In this document: in pieces, positions 57,717 through 64,000 of the stretch | How positions within the stretch are numbered: position 1 is the stretch's first letter | Layout of the letters: the number at the start of each line of letters is the position of its first letter | The notes under the pieces: generated by a model | What the model was told of the DNA's origin: nothing | What the model saw: only the letters and a program-made list of their open reading frames with translations | Database searches by the model: none | NCBI GenBank assembly: GCA_943913835.1 | Contig: CALTZU010000002.1 | Coordinates: 1 to 64,000, forward strand | Length of the DNA: 64,000 nt | Source: an uncultured Rheinheimera sp. | GTDB lineage: Bacteria > Pseudomonadota > Gammaproteobacteria > Enterobacterales > Alteromonadaceae | Reading direction: 5' to 3' | Position numbers and translations under genes: made by a program

Positions 57717-60341
57717 TTATTCTTCTTCGCCGTCCGCTACAGTTTCCTCAGTCGGATTCTGCGCAGCTAATGCTGCTGCAGCGGCTTCAGCAGCTGCAAC
57801 TTCGTCCTGATCCTGAATTTCGTCGATGCGTTGTACACCTACTACTTTTTCACCTTCAATGGTGCGGATCAAAATAACACCAGCGGTGTTACGGCCTACT
57901 TGTGATACTTCGCTGACGCGGGTCCGTACCAGTGTGCCTTTGTCAGAAATCAGCATGATTTCATCCAGCGCATTTACTTGTACTGCACCCACTACCAGGC
58001 CGTTACGCTCGGATACTTTGATAGAGACTACGCCTTGAGTAGCGCGGCTCTTCTCTGGGTATTCCTGCAATGCAGTACGTTTGCCGTAGCCGTTTTCAGT
58101 CACAGTCAGAATAGCGCCTTCGCTCTTCGGCACAATCAAGGACACTACTGAGCCGTTTTCGCGCAGTTTAATACCACGAACACCAGTCGCGCCACGGCCC
58201 ATTGGACGGACCTGCTCTTCGTTAAAGCGTACGACTTTACCGTCGTCTGAGAACAACATGATCTGGCTGTTGCCATCTGTGATATCCACACCAATCAGCT
58301 GATCGCCTTCGTTCAGGTTTACTGCAATGATACCGTTGCTACGAGGACGAGAATATTCAGTCAGTGAGGTTTTCTTCACAGTACCATTGGCTGTCGCCAT
58401 AAACACGTACTTGCCTTCTTCGTATTCACGAACCGGCAGAATGGCAGTAATACGCTCGTTTTCTTCCAGTGGCAGTAAGTTAACTATCGGCTTACCACGT
58501 GCCTGACGTGAGGCCAGCGGTAATTGATACACCTTCATCCAGTACAGACGACCACGGTTAGAGAAACATAAAATCGTATCGTGGGTGCTGGCGATCAGCA
58601 GTTGGTCAACGAAGTCTTCGTCTTTTACCGTAGTAGCAGCTTTACCGCGGCCACCACGACGCTGAGCTTCATAATCAGACAGAGCCTGATACTTGGCATA
58701 GCCTAAATGCGACAGCGTCACGACCACGTCTTCTTCGGTGATCAGGTCTTCCATATTGATATCCATCGCGTTGTCCTGAATTTCAGTGCGACGGGCATCA
58801 CCATATTGGGCTTTTACCGCTTCTAACTCTTCACAGATCACTTCCATTAAACGCTCCGGGCTACCCAGAATGTGTAATAACTCAGCAATCAGCACTAATA
58901 ACTCTTTGTACTCGTCCAGAATCTTTTCATGTTCCAGACCAGTCAATTTGTGTAAACGTAAATCCAGGATTGCCTGAGCTTGTTGTTCTGTCAGGAAATA
59001 CTCGCCGTTACGAATACCAAAATGCTCTTCCAACCACTCAGGACGAGCAGCATTTTCGCCAGCACGCTCTAGCATGGCGCTGACATCACCCAGCTGCCAG
59101 CCACGTGCGACTAAGCCTTGCTTCGCATCTGCCGGGCTTGATGAGTTTTTGATTAAATCAATGATTTCATCAATGTTGGCAAGCGCAATAGCCAAGCCTT
59201 CTAAGATATGAGCACGGTCACGGGCTTTACGTAAGTCATAGACTGTTCTGCGTGTCACCACTTCGCGGCGGTGCAACACAAAACATTGCAGCATATGTTT
59301 TAAACCCATCAACTTCGGCTGACCTTGATCCAAAGCCACCATATTGATACCAAACACAGTTTGCATCTGAGTTTGGGTGTACAAATGGTTGAGCAGTACA
59401 TCAGAGGACTCACCGCGTTTGACTTCTATGACAATACGCATACCGTCTTTATCAGACTCGTCGCGTAATGCTGAAATGCCTTCGATGCGTTTTTCTTTCA
59501 CCAGTTCGGCGATTTTTTCAATCAGACGGGCTTTGTTGACCTGATAAGGAATTTCATCAACAACAATAGTCTCTCGACCTGTTTTGTCGTCGGTTTCGAT
59601 ATGAGTTCTGGCGCGGATATAGACCTTGCCACGACCGGTGCGATAGGCTTCTTCGATACCACGACGGCCATTGATAATAGCGGCAGTCGGGAAATCTGGT
59701 CCAGGCATCAGTTCCATCAATTCAGGAATACTGATATCCGGATTTGCAATTAACGCCAGACAAGCGTCAATCACTTCATTTAAGTTGTGTGGCGGAATAT
59801 TGGTCGCCATACCTACCGCAATACCGGACGAGCCGTTCACCAGCAGGTTTGGAATTTTAGTAGGCAATACCGCGGGGATCATTTCAGTGCCATCGTAGTT
59901 AGGCACATAGTCGACTGTTTCTTTGTCCAGGTCGGCAAGCAATTCACCTGCGATGCGAGACATACGCACCTCGGTATAACGCATTGCTGCTGCTGAGTCG
60001 CCGTCAACGGAACCGAAGTTACCCTGACCATCAACCAGCATATAGCGTAAGGAAAACGGCTGAGCCATACGAACTATAGTGTCGTATACAGCGCTATCAC
60101 CGTGCGGGTGATATTTACCTATGACGTCACCTACCACACGGGCAGATTTTTTGTAGGCTTTATTCCAGTCATTGCCTAACTCTTTCATCGCAAACAACAC
60201 GCGACGGTGAACTGGCTTTAAACCGTCCCTTACGTCCGGTAAGGCACGTCCCACAATAACGCTCATTGCATAATCGAGATAAGAATTCTTTAATTCTTCT
60301 TCGATATTAATGGGAACAATTTCTTTGGCCAAATTTGTCAT
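57717..60341 (-). CDS. gyrA: DNA gyrase subunit A
   Basis: 874 aa, E. coli length 875. The catalytic Tyr is in [12 protein letters not shown], and the QRDR shows the unmutated Ser and Asp in [15 protein letters not shown]. Six C-terminal blade repeats follow, and the tail is acidic. Minus-strand, with gyrase-sensitive target residues wild type. Confidence 0.97.
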   Translation of the reverse strand: MTNLAKEIVPINIEEELKNSYLDYAMSVIVGRALPDVRDGLKPVHRRVLFAMKELGNDWNKAYKKSARVVGDVIGKYHPHGDSAVYDTIVRMAQPFSLRYMLVDGQGNFGSVDGDSAAAMRYTEVRMSRIAGELLADLDKETVDYVPNYDGTEMIPAVLPTKIPNLLVNGSSGIAVGMATNIPPHNLNEVIDACLALIANPDISIPELMELMPGPDFPTAAIINGRRGIEEAYRTGRGKVYIRARTHIETDDKTGRETIVVDEIPYQVNKARLIEKIAELVKEKRIEGISALRDESDKDGMRIVIEVKRGESSDVLLNHLYTQTQMQTVFGINMVALDQGQPKLMGLKHMLQCFVLHRREVVTRRTVYDLRKARDRAHILEGLAIALANIDEIIDLIKNSSSPADAKQGLVARGWQLGDVSAMLERAGENAARPEWLEEHFGIRNGEYFLTEQQAQAILDLRLHKLTGLEHEKILDEYKELLVLIAELLHILGSPERLMEVICEELEAVKAQYGDARRTEIQDNAMDINMEDLITEEDVVVTLSHLGYAKYQALSDYEAQRRGGRGKAATTVKDEDFVDQLLIASTHDTILCFSNRGRLYWMKVYQLPLASRQARGKPIVNLLPLEENERITAILPVREYEEGKYVFMATANGTVKKTSLTEYSRPRSNGIIAVNLNEGDQLIGVDITDGNSQIMLFSDDGKVVRFNEEQVRPMGRGATGVRGIKLRENGSVVSLIVPKSEGAILTVTENGYGKRTALQEYPEKSRATQGVVSIKVSERNGLVVGAVQVNALDEIMLISDKGTLVRTRVSEVSQVGRNTAGVILIRTIEGEKVVGVQRIDEIQDQDEVAAAEAAAAALAAQNPTEETVADGEEE

Positions 60342-60517
60342 AAAAAGCTTTTTTCCCTTAAATCAACAAGATACCCGCGTTTTTTACTGTAATGGGTCGC
60401 GGGACAAAGGCGGATTCTACCACAGAAAAAACACCTTGCCAGTTCTGTTGTGCTTTGTACAGCAACGACTGGTGATTGCTCAAACAGATCAAGGCTTTAT
60501 AATAGGCAAAAATTTCA

Positions 60518-61240
60518 GTGGATATACCTATGACCCCTTCTTCCAATGTTGATCAGGCAGAAATTGCCAAATTTAATGAAATTGCCTCACGCTGGTGGGA
60601 CACTACAGGTGAATTTAAGCCACTACATCAGTTAAATCCTTGCAGACTGGCCTTCATCAGCGATCAGGTACAAGGCTTGTTTGGCAAAAAGGCAATAGAT
60701 GTGGGTTGTGGCGGCGGTATTTTGGCAGAGGCTATGGCCAAAGCTGGCGCACAGGTCACAGGCATTGATATGGCTGAAGAAGCCCTGACCGTAGCTAGGC
60801 TGCATGCTCTTGAATCCTCAGTCTCAGTTCAGTATCAACAAAGTACAGCGGAGGCCTTTGCTGCCGCCCACAGCGCCGAATTCGATCTGGTCACTTGTAT
60901 GGAAATGCTAGAACACGTTCCTGCGCCAGCCTCTGTAGTCCAGGCCTGTGCAGATTTAGCTAAACCAGGCGCGACCTTGGTGTTTTCAACCCTTAATAAA
61001 ACCTGGAAAGCCTATCTGATGGCCATAGTAGGCGCAGAGCAATTGTTGAAGTTAGTCCCCAGAGGTACCCATGAGTTTGAGAAGTTTATCCGCCCTTCTG
61101 ATCTGATGCGCTTCATCGATGATGCTGGTTTACAAGTCGTGGATGCCACAGGTCTGCACTACAACCCTATTAATCAGTCTTTCCGCACTGGCCCTGGGCT
61201 GGATGTAAATTATTTTGTCGTGGCAAAAAAACCATTATGA
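60518..61240 (+). CDS. ubiG: Ubiquinone O-methyltransferase
   Basis: 240 aa SAM-dependent methyltransferase of ubiquinone synthesis. SAM-binding [14 protein letters not shown] near residue 61. Divergent from gyrA as in E. coli. Confidence 0.96.
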   Translation: MDIPMTPSSNVDQAEIAKFNEIASRWWDTTGEFKPLHQLNPCRLAFISDQVQGLFGKKAIDVGCGGGILAEAMAKAGAQVTGIDMAEEALTVARLHALESSVSVQYQQSTAEAFAAAHSAEFDLVTCMEMLEHVPAPASVVQACADLAKPGATLVFSTLNKTWKAYLMAIVGAEQLLKLVPRGTHEFEKFIRPSDLMRFIDDAGLQVVDATGLHYNPINQSFRTGPGLDVNYFVVAKKPL

Positions 61241-61914
61241 GACAAAAGAGCACCATGCTTCAAAAACCAGCTGCCCTGTTATTTGATTTAGACGGCACCT
61301 TGGTGGATACAGCACAGGATTTAGGCGCAGCACTGAATTTTGTGCTGAGACAACACGGCATGCCGGAAAAGACCTATGACGAATACCGCCCTATGGCATC
61401 GCATGGTGCTAAAGGTCTACTGCAACTTGGTTTTGGTGAAGCGATAAAACATATTGATTTTGGTCAAGCCCGCCAAAGCTTGTTGGATTATTACCACGAA
61501 CATAGCGGTGTGCATAGCCGCTTGTTTCCGGGAGCTGAAGCCTTGTTCGCAGCGCTTGAAGCACGCAACATCCCTTGGGCTATAGTGACCAATAAACCTC
61601 ATAAGCTGGCGGCCAAAGTACAACGTCAGTTGCCGGCTTTACTTAAAAGCCGTTTGTTAGTTGGCGGCGACAGCCTGGCACAACGTAAACCCGATCCAAT
61701 ACCTTTATGGATGACTGCGCACTATATGCAGGTACCGGCAAGTTCCTGCTGGTATATAGGAGATGCAGAACGCGATATAGAAGCAGGACGTCGCGCTGGT
61801 ATGCAAACTGTGATGTGTGATTTTGGTTATGTAGGGCCAGATGATAAAACTGATCTTTGGGGTGCAGATTTGCACATTTCAAGCCTGGATGACTTGATCC
61901 AACACCTCGATTGA
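61237..61914 (+). CDS. Phosphoglycolate phosphatase-type HAD hydrolase
   Basis: 225 aa HAD-family phosphatase. Motif [10 protein letters not shown], motif II TNKPHK, motif [16 protein letters not shown]. Overlaps the ubiG stop (ATGA); an in-frame ATG six codons later is an alternative start. Substrate is likely phosphoglycolate or similar; assignment to Gph or MupP-type is open. Confidence 0.85.
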   Translation: MRQKSTMLQKPAALLFDLDGTLVDTAQDLGAALNFVLRQHGMPEKTYDEYRPMASHGAKGLLQLGFGEAIKHIDFGQARQSLLDYYHEHSGVHSRLFPGAEALFAALEARNIPWAIVTNKPHKLAAKVQRQLPALLKSRLLVGGDSLAQRKPDPIPLWMTAHYMQVPASSCWYIGDAERDIEAGRRAGMQTVMCDFGYVGPDDKTDLWGADLHISSLDDLIQHLD

Positions 61915-61942
61915 GTTCAGATTTTTCACTTTTTGTTCAATT

Positions 61943-61973
61943 AAAAATCACCTGCGACCAGGTGATTTTTTTT
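61943..61973 (+). terminator. Rho-independent terminator after ubiG operon
   Basis: Twelve-base stem AAAAATCACCTG / CAGGTGATTTTT with a CGAC loop, ending in eight T. Confidence 0.88.
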
Positions 61974-62127
61974 AGTGACTTAAAATTTAACCGAACAGAC
62001 AAAATAGATTTTTTACTGAAAAACTATTGCTTCCCTACAGAGGTTTTTAAACACCTATTTCGCACGTTAGCGGACACTAACATGCTGATTTTTTCGCCCG
62101 CTAGCAGGGGTTGCAATTGATATTGAT

Positions 62128-62173
62128 CCACTCTATCTTGTGATCCGTTCTTCTTTCACCCCTAGATGTTGTG
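62128..62173 (+). promoter_or_regulatory. Putative twin NrdR boxes upstream of nrdA
   Basis: Two similar 16-base elements, 62128-62143 and 62158-62173, both ending TTGTG and with conserved CT-A-T pattern, 31 bp apart (TTGTG at 62138 and 62169), as known for NrdR-box pairs. A TATAAT at 62247-62252 may be the -10 element. The remainder of the 311-bp spacer holds no gene I can see. Confidence 0.5.
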
Positions 62174-62284
62174 TCACTCAGTTGAGTTTGACCTAATGAA
62201 GCCAAAAGCGGGTGAATTCGCTGTACAGAAGAAATTCTGTGCACACTATAATAACAATTGAGATGGAATTTTCGGCGGAAAAAT

Positions 62285-64000
62285 ATGACTCAAACATTAT
62301 ACGTAACCAAAAGAGATGGTTCGCGCGAACCATTAGACTTAGACAAAATTCACCGTGTGATAGATTGGGCTGCTGAGCAGTTACAAAACGTATCAGTGTC
62401 CCAAGTTGAGTTACGTTCTCACATTCAGTTTTACGACGGCATCAAGACCGCCGACATTCATGAGACCATCATCAAAGCCGCTGCCGATTTAATCTCAAAA
62501 GAGACACCGGATTACCAATACATGGCCGCCCGTTTGGCCGTATTCCATTTGCGTAAAAAAGCCTATGGCCAATTTGAGCCCCCAAAGCTGTATGACCATG
62601 TAGTCAACATGGTGGAAGAAAAGCGTTATGACGCGCACATTCTGGCGGATTACTCTAAAGAAGAGTTAGACCAGCTGGATAGTTTCATTGTCCATGCCCG
62701 CGATTTAGACTTCAGCTATGCTGCAGTCAAACAACTGGAAGGCAAATACCTGGTACAAAACCGGGTAACAGGCCAAATTTACGAGAGCGCTCAGTTCCTC
62801 TATATGTTAGTCGCTGCTTGTTTATTTGCTAACTACCCAAAAGACAGCCGCTTAAGCTACGTCCGTCGTTTCTACGATGCAGTCTCTACATTTAAAATTT
62901 CCTTACCTACACCTATTATGTCTGGTGTACGTACCCCAACCCGCCAGTTCAGCTCTTGTGTATTGATTGAATGTGGTGACAGCTTAGATTCAATCAATGC
63001 CACCAGCAGTGCTATCGTAAAATACGTCAGTCAGCGCGCTGGTATTGGTATCAATGCCGGTCGTATCCGTGCTTTAGGTAGCCCAATCCGTAACGGCGAA
63101 GCCTTTCATACCGGTTGTATCCCATTCTACAAACACTTCCAGACGGCAGTGAAAAGCTGCTCTCAAGGCGGTGTTCGTGGCGGCGCGGCTACATTGTTTT
63201 ACCCGCTGTGGCATTTAGAAGTTGAATCTTTACTGGTTCTGAAGAACAACAGAGGTGTGGAAGAAAACCGTGTCCGTCACTTAGATTACGGTGTGCAGTT
63301 TAACCGCCTGATGTACACCCGCCTGATTAAGGATGAAATGATTACCCTGTTCAGCCCTTCTGATGTACCTGGCCTGTATGATGCATTTTTCGAAGATCAG
63401 GAAAAGTTCGAAGAGCTGTATGTGAAATACGAAGCAGACGCCTCTATCCGTAAAAAGCGTATTAAAGCGGTTGAGCTCTTTACCCTCTTTATGCAGGAAC
63501 GTGCAAGCACGGGTCGTATCTATTTACAAAACGTCGATCACTGCAACACACACAGCCCATTTAATCCTAAGTTTGCTGCTGTGCGTCAGAGCAACCTGTG
63601 TTTGGAAATTGCGCTGCCAACTAAGCCATTAAACGACATTAACGATCCTAATGGTGAAATAGCGCTTTGCACATTGTCGGCTTTTAACCTGGGTGCTATT
63701 GAGCATTTAGACGAGCTGGAAGAATTAGCAGAGCTGGCAGTACGAGCTTTAGATAGCTTACTGGACTATCAGGACTATCCAATTCTGGCAGCTTACCACG
63801 CCAGCATGAATCGCCGTACTTTAGGCATAGGTGTGATTAACTATGCTTATTATCTGGCAAAAAATGGCGTCAAGTATTCAGACGGCTCGGCCAATGCTTT
63901 AACGCACCGTACTTTTGAAGCCATTCAGTATTACCTGATGAAAGCTTCAAATAAACTGGCCAAAGAATTTGGACCATGCCCTAAATTTCACGAGACGACC
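62285..64000 (+). CDS. nrdA: Ribonucleotide reductase alpha subunit, 3' end cut
   Basis: Aerobic class Ia ribonucleotide reductase. First 572 codons are visible of about 760. It begins MTQTLYVTKRDGSREPLDLD and closely tracks E. coli NrdA, with the ATP-cone domain and the RAGIGINAGRIRALGSP and QERASTGRIYLQNVDHCNTHSP blocks (each cited in part). It is the last gene of the window. Confidence 0.96.
   Translation, partial: MTQTLYVTKRDGSREPLDLDKIHRVIDWAAEQLQNVSVSQVELRSHIQFYDGIKTADIHETIIKAAADLISKETPDYQYMAARLAVFHLRKKAYGQFEPPKLYDHVVNMVEEKRYDAHILADYSKEELDQLDSFIVHARDLDFSYAAVKQLEGKYLVQNRVTGQIYESAQFLYMLVAACLFANYPKDSRLSYVRRFYDAVSTFKISLPTPIMSGVRTPTRQFSSCVLIECGDSLDSINATSSAIVKYVSQRAGIGINAGRIRALGSPIRNGEAFHTGCIPFYKHFQTAVKSCSQGGVRGGAATLFYPLWHLEVESLLVLKNNRGVEENRVRHLDYGVQFNRLMYTRLIKDEMITLFSPSDVPGLYDAFFEDQEKFEELYVKYEADASIRKKRIKAVELFTLFMQERASTGRIYLQNVDHCNTHSPFNPKFAAVRQSNLCLEIALPTKPLNDINDPNGEIALCTLSAFNLGAIEHLDELEELAELAVRALDSLLDYQDYPILAAYHASMNRRTLGIGVINYAYYLAKNGVKYSDGSANALTHRTFEAIQYYLMKASNKLAKEFGPCPKFHETT

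Overview
The window is chromosomal DNA of a gammaproteobacterium. Gene content and protein sequences (ast cluster, maeA, cvrA, the rpsA-ihfB-lapAB-pyrF block, serC-aroA-cmk, gyrA-ubiG-gph-nrdA) suggest an Alteromonadales/Chromatiaceae-type organism such as Rheinheimera. That name is inferred from memory of protein families, not from a search.

Layout. Positions 1-12.9 kb are chromosome: the end of htpX, a chemotaxis receptor, a metallo-beta-lactamase-fold hydrolase, a small hydrolase, a DUF1338 protein, arginine-succinyltransferase-pathway genes astD-astA-astC with a divergent Lrp-type regulator, malic enzyme maeA and a periplasmic coiled-coil protein. Positions 12.9-47.4 kb are a complete-looking P2/HP1-type tailed prophage of about 34.4 kb. 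Positions 47.4-64 kb return to chromosome: an unknown gene, then cvrA, pyrF, lapB, lapA, ihfB, rpsA, cmk, aroA, serC and gyrA, all on the minus strand, followed by ubiG, a gph-type phosphatase and the 5' part of nrdA on the plus strand.

The prophage. Read from its right end, it has a DUF3693-like HTH gene, then a tightly coupled minus-strand early operon (small zinc-ribbon proteins, an adenine methylase, a cytosine methylase, the gpA-type rolling-circle initiator, a second adenine methylase), small genes around a twin operator, an Ogr-type late activator, the divergent portal/terminase pair, and a long minus-strand late region: scaffold, capsid, gpM, gpL, gpR, gpS, sheath, tube, endolysin, holin, tail chaperone with frameshift, tape measure, baseplate, fibre and hub. 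The left end carries an ImmR/ImmA-type repressor and protease, a small zinc-ribbon protein, a PH-SHOCT protein, a small lipoprotein and another HTH protein.

Main discovery candidate. I find no integrase in the prophage. Instead both ends carry a 28-bp dif-like XerC/XerD site with identical 6-bp centres. This points to a tailed phage that lets the host Xer machinery integrate it at the chromosome-dimer-resolution site, as filamentous phages such as CTX-phi do. Other notable structures are (a) arrays of GTCAC repeated at almost exactly 24-bp intervals in several spacers of the prophage, one of them read in frame as the C-terminal octapeptide repeat of the cytosine methylase; (b) a dnaX-type A-AAA-AAG slippery site where the gpM reading frame opens without a standard start codon; and (c) a conserved-type E/E' frameshift at A-AAA-AAA.
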